Below, in pieces: positions 17,164-25,583 of a stretch of 64,000 nt of DNA. The position numbers and the translations under genes were made by a program. The notes under the pieces are model-generated. The model did not search any database. It was given only the letters and a program-made list of their open reading frames with translations, and had not been told where the DNA came from. Source of the stretch: Acetivibrio cellulolyticus CD2 (GTDB taxonomy: Bacteria; Bacillota; Clostridia; Acetivibrionales; Acetivibrionaceae). The stretch spans positions 1,712,018 through 1,776,017 of the forward strand of contig NZ_JH556653.1 of the NCBI RefSeq assembly GCF_000179595.2. The letters run 5' to 3'. How positions within the stretch are numbered: position 1 is the stretch's first letter; every line of letters begins with the position of its first letter.

Positions 17164-17547
17164 ATGAACTTAGGAAAAGCTAAAGGGGCAATAATGACAG
17201 GCATTATTGCAAGTGCTATTGTAGGGTTAATAGAACTGTCGTATCTTATCTTACCAATAGTTTTTCGTGGGAGTTTTGAAAACATCAGGCTTCTTATTGA
17301 TGTGTCAATTTGGGGTGGGCTCGCTTTTGGATTGTATAAGAAAAGTCGAGTATGTGCTATTGGTCTATTTCTTTATTATGAAGTATTGACTTTTTTGAAA
17401 GTTATTGTTTTAAAAAATACAGCTAACTTTAATTTTATCTTTTGGGCTTTTATTACCTATGGTCTAGTCAGGGGCATTATGGGGACGTACTATTACCATA
17501 AATTTAAAACCAATGAGGATGAAACCGATATAAATATGACCTTGTAA
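17164..17547 (+). CDS. Small four-helix membrane protein, unknown
   Basis: 127 residues from ATG 17164 behind GGGGGG at good spacing. About four hydrophobic segments (11-33, 44-60, 66-85, 92-112) are followed by a short charged acidic tail. The pattern suggests a small integral membrane protein, but no family is recognised. It is a probable cassette gene and the last one before the conjugative-element fragment. Confidence 0.55.
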   Translation: MNLGKAKGAIMTGIIASAIVGLIELSYLILPIVFRGSFENIRLLIDVSIWGGLAFGLYKKSRVCAIGLFLYYEVLTFLKVIVLKNTANFNFIFWAFITYGLVRGIMGTYYYHKFKTNEDETDINMTL

Positions 17548-17942
17548 AACAATAAGTCTGGAGTTTATTGGCTGATATTATGACTGTTATACACAATGAG
17601 TTCAAATATAGATTATCATATGCACCTTTGATTAATAAGCCATATTGTTTGATGTGTTAAATATGAGTTGTAAACTTAATGAGTTTTGGTTTCCGGAATA
17701 GAAGGGTTAAGTCACAATAAGGTAGTGTTAAAGGTATAGAATAAAAGAAAATGAGTCAGATCCTGAAGACACAAATTCATATTCCTTTTATAACCGTAGA
17801 GAAGCAAGAGTCTGGATCCTATAAAGGATATACAATTCATAGTTGCCCTGCAACAAAAGGTGATGAGAACTATTAAGGGTTAATTTAAGTTTTATAAAAA
17901 TTATAGAATTGAATAACTTCAATTTCATATTATAGCGAACAT
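17548..17942. other. Spacer before the conjugative fragment, with a weak small reading frame
   Basis: No confident gene. One 41-residue frame (17751-17876, MSQILKTQIHIPFITVEKQE...) has plausible composition but no clear ribosome binding site. It could be the remnant of a conjugation gene. Confidence 0.3.
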
Positions 17943-17970
17943 AAAAGCACTAGAATGCCTAGTGCTTTTT
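17943..17970 (+). terminator. Intrinsic terminator
   Basis: AAGCACTAG and CTAGTGCTT form a 9-bp stem with loop AATGC, then TTTTT. It is followed within 31 bases by the first gene of the conjugative fragment, so it insulates that unit. Confidence 0.75.
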
Positions 17971-18000
17971 ACATACCCAAAAACAGAAAGGAGCTTTGCA

Positions 18001-18741
18001 ATGAAACGCTTTATTTCAATAGCCATGTTAATGGCTTTTTTCTTTGTATTTATATCTACATGCTATGCCCAAACACCTACTCCCCCACCATCCCCCTCTA
18101 CCGTAACTGAGGAAAGTGATGATACTCCCTGGTACAGAGTTGATGCAAAGATAGGTAAGATGTTTGAATCTATTAAAGAGATCACCGAAAGCATAAAATC
18201 ATTCTTTGAGGATGGTTTAACCGGTGTAGTTGAAAAAACAAATGGTATAGTTCTTGAATCATGTCTTAACAAAACTAGTTTTGATGGTAAATGGGTATTT
18301 TCAACCCCAACCCTTATTGATTTTTCCTGGGTACGGAATTTATGGTGGTTTTGCTTTGCATTTAGCATGATAAGCCTGGCTCTTGGAATAGGAATCTCTG
18401 TCCTGAAAGTATTTGCTGGTAAAAGAAGCGACAGCTCTATAAGGCTTTTAAGATCCTTTATAATTGCAGCTATAGGTTGCTCCTTATCCCTATATATCTC
18501 AGATAAGATCATAGAAACCTCAAACCTCTTTGTAAACTCTGTCGCTAGGCAATCACTTGTTGCAGAATATAAAAAACCTGAAAACCAATCAGCAATACTT
18601 TTAACTAATCTTGATGAGAAAAAGATTGGATTTGATTCTTTTGATGGTAAATCCCTTGCAAAGATGGCCTTTGGCTCTCCGCTTAATGACGGTAAGCCCC
18701 TATATGAAAGTTTTATGAGTAAAACGGCGGTGCAGGTCTAA
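18001..18741 (+). pseudogene. VirB6/TrbL-like conjugation membrane protein, 5' part (frameshifted)
   Basis: 246 residues from ATG 18001 (ribosome binding site GAAAGGAG). There is a signal-like N-terminus, a Pro/Thr linker (TPTPPPSPSTV), then two membrane segments (about 113-137 and 155-175) as in TrbL/VirB6 proteins of Gram-positive conjugative elements. It ends at FMSKTAVQV. In the next frame the sequence reads GGAGLIIMCWAMF and continues as an unbroken membrane protein. A one-base frameshift near 18722-18730 therefore seems to split one gene. No slippery heptamer is obvious. Confidence 0.65.
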
Positions 18742-18746
18742 TAATT

Positions 18747-19517
18747 ATGTGCTGGGCAATGTTCTGCTTCATATTAATGGGGCTTTTAAGTACCCTAAGG
18801 TATGGAACTCTGGGCATTTTGGGAGGCTTCTCTTCCCTTTGGATATCCGGGTGTGCCTGGACTGGTGATGAAACTGCTTTAACAGGATACTTAAACCTGT
18901 TTGTAAGATCAATAGCTATGTCATTCATATTTGACGGAGCCTGGCTTATATCATACTTTGTGATTAATAATCTCTATGACTTCCAAGGCTTGGGGCCTCA
19001 GATAGTGGCCTGTTGCATATTTACAATTGCTATAATCCTCTCCCTTGTAATTTGGTTTAAATGGTTCGCAAAATCGGTTTTCAAACCTGCCACTCTGGCT
19101 GGAGAAGATGCGAAAAAATGGGTTAGTAATAAATTTGAGAAAGTAGGCAGCACATCTGAAAAAATCCGTAACAGGTTCAGCAGCTCCGGCTCTAAAAACG
19201 GAAAAAGTTCATCTGCAAATCTACCTAAAACATCTAGTAAAGAATGCAGTACAGAATACAAAGAGCCTGATTCTGATAACAAAAACAGTAATATAGACGA
19301 TCGGCTAAAGGATGCAGAAAATAAAAGTTCTAAAAAGCCTGAAACTAAAGCTTTATCCTCTACATCTACAAGTTCATCATACTATAAAGATTCTAAAGGC
19401 TCATACCACTACTATAATGACACCTTAAAAAAGACTGTCAAACATTCTTCTCCACCTAAGAATGGAGTTAATCTTAAAGTCGTTAAAAATTCAACTAAGG
19501 AAAGGAGTGATTCATAA
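18747..19517 (+). pseudogene. VirB6/TrbL-like conjugation membrane protein, 3' part
   Basis: 256 residues if started at ATG 18747, although the frame is open from about 18723 and no ribosome binding site precedes this ATG. There are three or four membrane segments (about 2-30, 50-72, 86-108), then a charged Ser/Lys-rich tail of about 140 residues. It fits the second half of the protein begun at 18001. Its stop overlaps the VirB4 start (TAATG), which indicates translational coupling in the intact element. Confidence 0.65.
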
Positions 19518-22081
19518 TGTTAAGAGAACGGTACATACCAGCTGATATAAGAGAAGATATAAAACTAGGTAAAGTAGTATCTTTAAAAAGCATAATTTAC
19601 TTCTTTATAGCACTGATAATATGCCTTTTATTATCTTTTGCAATAGAGTACTGGCTTTTAAAACTTATTTTCACCTTCGGCATCCCTATAATCGTAATGC
19701 TGGTTGTTAACTATGATGCTCCCGGAGCCATTAAAAAATTAGTCCTTTTTAAAACCCATTGCTCTATGATAAAAAGCCTTAATGATCTTTGTACAATAAG
19801 TAGTTTTGATGATGTTATACAAACAAAAGATAGCGAAATAGTCTTTCTTGAGACTTCTGTTCCTCCTTGGGAGGTATGTCCTGATTCAAAAAAGGAATAT
19901 CGTGCAAATAATTTTTCATACAATGTATTTTCTTTACTTGGAATGGGAGCCGAAATGAGTGTATTTGGTATATGCTCGGCTGAAGATACTACGCAACTCG
20001 AAGAGAGGCTTAAAGCCCTTGATAGCCTAAACCGCGGGGTTAAGGATCTGGAAAATGAGAGAATAGAACACCACTATAACCTCTCAAAATCGGCTAAATC
20101 AGTAAAGTACCTTATACGTCTTAAAGCTAATGCTATAAAGGATGCTTTAGAAATATTTGATGAAAATGAAGTAACTGTAATAGGTGGAGATTTGGTTGAA
20201 GAGTATGCAAAAAGCCACCTTATACCTGGCCTTAAGAAAGTTCGTGGTAAAGAAGATGATATAAAGATAACCCGGGATCACCTTATCATAGATGGCATGT
20301 ATGTTAAAACCTTTCTACTGAGTGTACCGTGCCAGGGCATTCCATGTATGATCTACGGAATAACTCATGGAAAACATGCCAGAAAGCCTGGCGTTAATGT
20401 AAACTTTTCAATGCACTTTAAGAAAGCAGAAGTAAAGTTTGACTTTCTAACAAGCATGAAACTGAACAGGCTTCAGAAAAACATAGAAGCATATGATACC
20501 GGAAGAGCCTCTGATGAACCCCGAAGAGAAGAAATTAAAACTCTTGAGGCTCTTCAGCATTTTAGGGATGTTTCCGGAAGCAGCACTTCCGATGCAGCTC
20601 TATATGCTGACATCTGGTTCACAGTCACAATATCGTCCATGAACTTTGAAGACTTTAATACCTCCCTGAGAGCTTTTAAAGACTATATAACAGCTCCCGG
20701 ACTAGGTTTTTCAGTAGATGAACTCCTGTTTGAGCAGTCAAGAGCTCTTGATATGGCATGGATAGCAGGAGGCAATAGTTTCTTTGACGTAAAAAACGGC
20801 AGAGTAATGGATATGGATGCCCTGTCAGCACTTTATCCTTTTGTAGACGGTACAATCACAGATTACAAAGGCTGTTATATCGCTCATAGAATAGCTGATG
20901 TAACGGCGGTGTACAAAGATTTTGCTGAAGGAACCGATAACCAGAACATTATTGTTACCGGTGCATCTGATGAAGGTAAATCCACTTGTATAAAAGGAAT
21001 TACATCATCTTTAAACATACAGGGCTTTAAAGGCTATATATTTGATGTTGACGGCGAATACAGAAGCCTTTGCAAAAAGCTTGGCGGCACTTGGGTTGAC
21101 TATACAACCGGGACAGGTAAATATGTAGACCCAACAATAATTGAAAGCCCTATAATCGATGAGGTGGATCCTGAGTCACTTGATGAGGATACCCGTGAAA
21201 AACTTTATGAGGCTGATAATGCAAGATATCAAGAGGCTATCACAAACACCAGAGCAATCGTAAGTCTGCTTTGTTCAGACTTTTCAAAAGCAATGGAAAA
21301 TGCTTTGGAATTTGCCCTTATAAAGATGTGGGAGTCTGAAGGAATACATGAAGATGATCCTTCCTCTTGGATAAAATCAAGAAACGGCAGCTGCAGCCTA
21401 CATAAGCTGTATAACCTAATTAAAAACTTCTCGGAAGATGCCGGCCACACTAACCATGATGGTGCAAAAGCTCTTCATACTGAACTTTGGAGCTATTTTG
21501 AAGGTGCAAAAAAGAATATGTTCCGCTATGCAGAAACCGCAGACTGGATTAGAAATTCAAAGCTTACAGTCTTTCATGTTGCATCCTCGGCTGACAATGA
21601 TGTAGATCAGCAAATGGGAGCTGTAAAAATAGTTATGATAACGCACCTTGTATGGCAGCAGATTAAAAGGGACCGTATAAAGAAGCAGCACTTCAGTTTT
21701 GAAGTATATGACGAGCTGCAGCGACTTATCAGAAACAAGCATGCCTGGCCGGCAATTTACCGGAGCATAACAACCGGAAGAAAGTTTAATGATCAGGTTA
21801 TCATGGGCTTTAATGATCCTTCAATCCTTTTTGAAGGTGAAGGTGGTAAAGGAATTTGGGACAATACAAAGTACAAGATTTTCTTTTCAACCTCTGCAAA
21901 GACCATTAACACCCTTGCCAAATATGCTGATATGCCTGATGAAGTTAATGAAAAGTGGCTAAACTTAAGTAACTACAAATATTCGTTTATATTCAACCAA
22001 AACAAAGCCTACGACATTTTAAGAATGGCCCTACCTCAATCCGAAATTTCAAAACTTCATAAAACCAGGGGGTTGAGCTAA
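19517..22081 (+). CDS. VirB4-like conjugation ATPase with N-terminal membrane segments
   Basis: 854 residues. Residues about 25-68 hold two membrane helices, as in PrgI-type proteins, which suggests a PrgI-VirB4 fusion. Walker A is GASDEGKST (about 482-490) and Walker B is FEVYDELQRL (about 727-736). STTGRKFNDQVIMGFNDPS near 755-775 fits VirB4/TrsE. It would power a type IV secretion channel at the membrane. No relaxase, coupling protein or other channel gene is present within the window. The gene ends normally with LHKTRGLS, so the fragment is cut outside it. Confidence 0.8.
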   Translation: MLRERYIPADIREDIKLGKVVSLKSIIYFFIALIICLLLSFAIEYWLLKLIFTFGIPIIVMLVVNYDAPGAIKKLVLFKTHCSMIKSLNDLCTISSFDDVIQTKDSEIVFLETSVPPWEVCPDSKKEYRANNFSYNVFSLLGMGAEMSVFGICSAEDTTQLEERLKALDSLNRGVKDLENERIEHHYNLSKSAKSVKYLIRLKANAIKDALEIFDENEVTVIGGDLVEEYAKSHLIPGLKKVRGKEDDIKITRDHLIIDGMYVKTFLLSVPCQGIPCMIYGITHGKHARKPGVNVNFSMHFKKAEVKFDFLTSMKLNRLQKNIEAYDTGRASDEPRREEIKTLEALQHFRDVSGSSTSDAALYADIWFTVTISSMNFEDFNTSLRAFKDYITAPGLGFSVDELLFEQSRALDMAWIAGGNSFFDVKNGRVMDMDALSALYPFVDGTITDYKGCYIAHRIADVTAVYKDFAEGTDNQNIIVTGASDEGKSTCIKGITSSLNIQGFKGYIFDVDGEYRSLCKKLGGTWVDYTTGTGKYVDPTIIESPIIDEVDPESLDEDTREKLYEADNARYQEAITNTRAIVSLLCSDFSKAMENALEFALIKMWESEGIHEDDPSSWIKSRNGSCSLHKLYNLIKNFSEDAGHTNHDGAKALHTELWSYFEGAKKNMFRYAETADWIRNSKLTVFHVASSADNDVDQQMGAVKIVMITHLVWQQIKRDRIKKQHFSFEVYDELQRLIRNKHAWPAIYRSITTGRKFNDQVIMGFNDPSILFEGEGGKGIWDNTKYKIFFSTSAKTINTLAKYADMPDEVNEKWLNLSNYKYSFIFNQNKAYDILRMALPQSEISKLHKTRGLS

Positions 22082-22163
22082 ACGGTGGGGCAATTATGCA
22101 TATTACGATTGCATGTATTATAAAGAAGTTAAAAAGACTGTAAAAATTTGTTTTTAGCATGGA

Positions 22164-22223
22164 AGATTAAAAAGTATGATACAATTATTGTTAATTAAGA
22201 TGATTTTATTTTAGGTTAACATG
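22164..22223 (+). repeat. Leader-like repeat, copy 2
   Basis: This matches 11881-11939 at about 80%. Both copies end in CATG and follow mobile-element genes. The remaining part of 22082-22406 shows no gene; a GTCCTGGCTCGGATTTTG piece (about 22256) resembles the CTCTGGCTTTG part of the cassette spacers. Confidence 0.45.
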
Positions 22224-22406
22224 TATAGTAAGTATGAATTTGAAAATAAGATAAACGTCCTGGCTCGGATTTTGAAAGCAAAGCTTTGGAGATTTTTAGT
22301 TATGAATCACATTTTATGAACTGTTAGCAAAGGTAACAAAGAATATATCGAATGACTTATGTTTTGGCAACAATAAAATAAATATAAATATGAGGATATA
22401 ATTAAA

Positions 22407-22739
22407 ATGAGTTTGCCCCAAAAAGGTTTACGATCTATTAAAGTTAAAGATGTTGAGTATCAATGGACAATTCGTAAAAAGCCAACTTATAACCAAGGTG
22501 CATTTAACGGAAGAATGAGTTTAGTAGTGCAGTTGGCATACGAGAATAAACGCACTGTTTTGGTTGTTAATTTAGGAGTGAGCAGACCTGACAACTGGAT
22601 TGAGCCACATCAAACAATGATAACACCATCAATTGTAAGAAATGTAATTATTGCAGCTATTAATGATGGATGGAATCCAAATGGTGCAGGTGGGATATTC
22701 AAGTATACTTATCAAATTATAAAGCATAGCTTAGGATAA
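22407..22739 (+). CDS. Hypothetical cassette protein
   Basis: 110 residues, basic, soluble and beta-rich: SLPQKGLRSIKVKDVEYQW, then VVQLAYENKRTVLVVNLG and ITPSIVRNVIIAAINDGWNP. The ending (aromatic-rich, with a GWNP turn) is typical of a small unnamed family common in gene cassettes. No function is known to me. The ribosome binding site is weak (TGAGGATA). Confidence 0.6.
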   Translation: MSLPQKGLRSIKVKDVEYQWTIRKKPTYNQGAFNGRMSLVVQLAYENKRTVLVVNLGVSRPDNWIEPHQTMITPSIVRNVIIAAINDGWNPNGAGGIFKYTYQIIKHSLG

Positions 22740-22780
22740 AGATAGATTGTTAAAGAGTCTGAATCTATGAGATTATAGGG

Positions 22781-22830
22781 GCTGACATCGTGTCAGCTGC
22801 TGAGCTTCGAAGGCGCACGACTACTAACAA
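22781..22830 (+). other. Cassette junction: TCG hairpin plus attC-like half site
   Basis: GCTGACA-TCG-TGTCAGC (22781-22797) is followed by GCTGAGCTTCGAAGGC and TACTAACAAGAG, in the same order as the spacer at 23365. TACTAAC (22822-22828) approximates RYYYAAC. No matching right arm is seen before the next gene. Confidence 0.4.
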
Positions 22831-22875
22831 GAGTATTTATTATGCTGAAAAGTTTGCTTAAAAGAAGGTGATTAA

Positions 22876-23322
22876 ATGCAAAGATATTTTATGGAAAAGG
22901 CATTTCTATTAAAGGTTGAAGAATCAAATAATAAGCAAAATGATCGTATATTATTCGATGATAATCAAATAAGTGAATTGAAGTTTCAGTATCCTGGTAT
23001 ACCAGAAGATTACTTGGACTATCTGAAAGAAATTGGTGAAGGAAGCTTTAGGGAATGTCAATTTTCAGTTAGAGGATGGCTAGCTAGAATCAAAAGTATA
23101 TTCGGTGATGAATATGCAATCTCTGATAAAAATCTATTGTTTTTTGGAGATAACTTTTCAGGCGATTTAGCTGGTTTTGATATTGATAATAATTGGGAGC
23201 TTATTGAATTTTGGCATGATTGTAGAGAAATATATTACTTAAAAAAGACTTTTCACCAATACATTAGAGAACAAATGCTAATGGACGATAATGGAAATGA
23301 TATTTGTGAACTTGAAACATAA
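22876..23322 (+). CDS. SMI1/KNR4 (SUKH-1) family protein, likely orphan immunity protein
   Basis: 148 residues. Signature elements are YPGIPEDYLDYLKEIGEGSF (about 38-57), LLFFGDNFSGDLAGFDI (about 89-105), ELIEFWHD and TFHQYIREQM. These are the core of SUKH-1 proteins, known mainly as immunity proteins for contact-dependent and polymorphic toxins. It is soluble and cytoplasmic. No toxin gene is adjacent. Ribosome binding site GAAGGTG. Confidence 0.85.
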   Translation: MQRYFMEKAFLLKVEESNNKQNDRILFDDNQISELKFQYPGIPEDYLDYLKEIGEGSFRECQFSVRGWLARIKSIFGDEYAISDKNLLFFGDNFSGDLAGFDIDNNWELIEFWHDCREIYYLKKTFHQYIREQMLMDDNGNDICELET

Positions 23323-23364
23323 ATATCACGACTTTTGTTATAAAGTATGAAAGATTGGCTCTAG

Positions 23365-23560
23365 GAGCACCATCCGTGGTGCTCTAGCTCCGCAGGCCCG
23401 CCGCACATCAGAGAACAAGTCCATTTGAGTAAAGGGCATGCTTACGGGTCATCCTGCCTACATCGATTCATCGGGCTAAAGCCGCTCACGGGTATTCATT
23501 AAGGGTCCGATTCATCGACGTCTCAAATGGCAAACGATATATGAAATTCCCTGCAACCGC
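23365..23560 (+). other. attC-like cassette spacer
   Basis: It opens with GAGCACCA-TCCG-TGGTGCTC (8-bp perfect stem, 23365-23384). Next comes CTAGCTCCGCAGGCC, aligning without gaps to 16903 onward, then AGAGAACAAG. The arm TCCATTTGAG (23420-23429) pairs with CTCAAATGG (23522-23530). The expected GTT end is replaced by AAACGATAT. The block ACGATATATGAAATTCCC (from 23534) recurs at 24208. Confidence 0.45.
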
Positions 23561-23605
23561 ACCATCCGGGCACGGATTTAAAAAGCAGGAGCTTGGGGTG
23601 ATCAG

Positions 23606-24172
23606 ATGTACTACTTATGGAAATATAAAACATTTGGAAAAACAAAATTTTTCAGCTGTGGAATGGAGCAATTTGAAGGTTGGACTGATGTGCCTTGGAA
23701 TATGGGAAGAGAGCTTACATTTGATCCGCCCAATCCAATAAAATATTATTCTTCAAATTTTATGCAACCAGAAGACTACCCTATGACAGGTACTGGATTC
23801 CATTTTCTTGTATCTAGCAGGATAACAAAAATTTTAAAAGATAATTGTATTAGTGGTGTTGATTACTATAATTCAGAAATTATTTTTTCGAATGGATTTG
23901 TCATTAAAGATTATTTTACATTGAATATTCTGAATGTGGTTGATTGTTTAGATAAAGACCTTTCAAAATATGAGGTAAAAAAGTTTGGTTCTGCAGAAAT
24001 ATATTTATTTGATAAAATTGCTATTGATATTATCAAAGTTCCAAAGGATACTAAACTGTTTCATTTGAAAAATCATGTGACGCATACGATAGTTCATGCT
24101 TCAATAAAAGAAGAACTAGAAAATGCCAATGTTACAGGAATAGAGTTTATTAAACTTAATGAAGATTTGTGA
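23606..24172 (+). CDS. Imm11-like (DUF1629) immunity protein
   Basis: 188 residues, soluble. The start is MYYLWKYKTF, followed by DYPMTGTGFHFLVSSRITKI, GVDYYNSEIIF, TLNILNVVDCLDKDLSKYEV and a C-terminal GIEFIKLNED. The order VSSR...LNVVDCLD...GIxF is characteristic of Imm11-type immunity proteins found with polymorphic toxins. No toxin is adjacent. The ribosome binding site is GGGGTGATC. Nearly identical 27-bp blocks flank the gene (23534 and 24208), consistent with a mobilised unit. Confidence 0.65.
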   Translation: MYYLWKYKTFGKTKFFSCGMEQFEGWTDVPWNMGRELTFDPPNPIKYYSSNFMQPEDYPMTGTGFHFLVSSRITKILKDNCISGVDYYNSEIIFSNGFVIKDYFTLNILNVVDCLDKDLSKYEVKKFGSAEIYLFDKIAIDIIKVPKDTKLFHLKNHVTHTIVHASIKEELENANVTGIEFIKLNEDL

Positions 24173-24207
24173 TCTAAATCCAAAAGTTTAATGGTCGGCC
24201 ATGCGGG

Positions 24208-24260
24208 ACGATATATGATATTCCCATCAACCGCCGCGGCCTGCGACGGTTGATGGGAAT
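24208..24260 (+). other. Cassette spacer with 14-bp perfect hairpin
   Basis: The block ACGATATATGATATTCCC repeats that at 23534. ATTCCCATCAACCG (24220-24233) is the exact complement of CGGTTGATGGGAAT (24247-24260), with a GC-rich loop. A GGCTTTGAATTTTTG run follows, so it may also terminate transcription of the Imm11-like gene. Confidence 0.45.
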
Positions 24261-24303
24261 GGCTTTGAATTTTTGATTTAAATCAAGGATATGAGGTTAA
24301 TGT

Positions 24304-24780
24304 ATGGAGAATGTTTATATAATTGAAGGTAAAAATATTTATGATTTACATTCTTGTTTTAAGGAATTTGCTAAGGCAGTTAATGCTCCTAATGGCTATT
24401 TTGGTTCCGGAATGAATCAATTTGACGATTGCCTTTTTGGTGGATTTGGATTAGAGGCTCCATGCAAAATAATATGGAAAAACTCGAGTTTATCAAAACA
24501 AAGATTGAATTGTAAAATGCTAAGAAATTATTATAAAAGAGAAAAATATTTGTATGAAAAAGAATTAATCATTGAGATGAAAGAATTGCTTGAACATGGA
24601 AGAAAAGATGCTTCTGTAGAAGATTGTTTCAGTTATACAGCAATACAGTACAGTAAACATATGATTGAAAGAGCAGAGATTGGAGAACTAGATTTATTTG
24701 ATGAAATAGTTAATACTATTCGTTCTGTATCAGAAAGATCATATAATAAGAATTGGAAAATAGAGTTGATTTTAGAGTAA
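24304..24780 (+). CDS. Barstar-family protein
   Basis: 158 residues. The N-terminal 60 residues fit barstar: YIIEGKNIYDLHSCFKEFAK, then APNGYFGSGMNQFDDCLFGG (compare the GYFGxNLDALxDCLxGG region), with a hydrophobic strand after it. A C-terminal extension of about 90 residues is helical and ends in NKNWKIELILE. Barstar is the inhibitor of barnase-type ribonucleases. Here it is an orphan immunity-like cassette gene, without a nearby barnase. Confidence 0.65.
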   Translation: MENVYIIEGKNIYDLHSCFKEFAKAVNAPNGYFGSGMNQFDDCLFGGFGLEAPCKIIWKNSSLSKQRLNCKMLRNYYKREKYLYEKELIIEMKELLEHGRKDASVEDCFSYTAIQYSKHMIERAEIGELDLFDEIVNTIRSVSERSYNKNWKIELILE

Positions 24781-24795
24781 ATCAAAGTTATGAGG

Positions 24796-24872
24796 CTTGA
24801 CCGTTCCGTGGCCAAGTCTGGCTTCGCGGAGTAGGAAACATCGCATATCAACGGCTTTGGAGTATGTTGATA
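24796..24872 (+). other. Cassette spacer with short attC-like pair
   Basis: The hairpin CTTGACCGTTCCGTGGCCAAG (24796-24816) is followed by TCTGGCTTCGCGG, as in the other spacers. TATCAAC (24846-24852) and GTTGATA (24866-24872) are exact complements with AAC/GTT cores. The arms are too short for a standard attC. Confidence 0.35.
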
Positions 24873-24942
24873 AGTATTTCGAAATTATTATAAAAACAGG
24901 ATATTTATACCTAATAATGATAAATCGATATGGGGGAATAAA

Positions 24943-25503
24943 ATGAGTAAATCTAGTGAAATAAGTAGATTTGAAAGCAGATTCAATGGTGATGTTATTG
25001 AAATAGCAGCTGTTACAGGAGCATCGGGGAGTTCTGCGGGAAGAGCAGGCAAAGATATAATGTGGACTGCATCAATTGATTTAATTGCGTGGAAGAACTT
25101 ATGCGGTAATGAACCAGTAGTAAAAGAAGATATTAGACTTCAATGGATGGCTGATGATGAGGAATGGGGAAAAACGAGGAACATTTTAGGGAAAAATACA
25201 ATTATAAGATTGCATGTACGTAAATCAGAAAAATCTATGATGCTTGTTAAAATTCTGGATAATACATATAGAGATGAAGAGTTGGAAGTAATATTGCAGG
25301 ACTCCATGAAACCGGTCTTTTATAATGATGAGGTACTAGGTGAGTTTGAACTTGACAAGACTGTTAAACTTTTTGAAAAGAAAATTATATGGGCTGGAGA
25401 ACGCCCCGCAATATTCAATAAGAATGGATTTAGACCTTTTTTCCGTATCAAGGTGTTTCAAGTTGATTATCGAAAAAATAGTTTTCAAATATGCAAAATA
25501 TAA
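24943..25503 (+). CDS. DUF2262-like protein, probably C-terminally shortened
   Basis: 186 residues. The recognisable part is FYNDEVLGEFELDKTVKLFE (about 126-145), which fits the DUF2262 start (DExLGxFxLDxxxxxFxG). The N-terminal 120 residues (beta-rich, TGASGSSAGRAGKDIMW) are not recognised. The DUF2262 domain is cut after about 45 residues, so a frameshift or truncation is likely. It is the last plus-strand cassette gene, ending 80 bp before a convergent operon. Confidence 0.5.
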   Translation: MSKSSEISRFESRFNGDVIEIAAVTGASGSSAGRAGKDIMWTASIDLIAWKNLCGNEPVVKEDIRLQWMADDEEWGKTRNILGKNTIIRLHVRKSEKSMMLVKILDNTYRDEELEVILQDSMKPVFYNDEVLGEFELDKTVKLFEKKIIWAGERPAIFNKNGFRPFFRIKVFQVDYRKNSFQICKI

Positions 25504-25583
25504 CATATCCAATGGTTCAATTTCCCATACAAACAAAGCATACTATATAGTAAATCTAAAATGGTATCCAATTACTTTTTGTT

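Noticed and set aside
18722-18747. Programmed frameshift in the VirB6/TrbL-like gene
   Set aside because: No slippery heptamer or downstream stem is evident; an indel is the simpler reading.
23541-23741. 66-codon frame starting MKFPATAPSGHG
   Set aside because: It lies in a cassette spacer and overlaps the Imm11-like gene in another frame; the shared block with 24208 is better explained as a recombination end.
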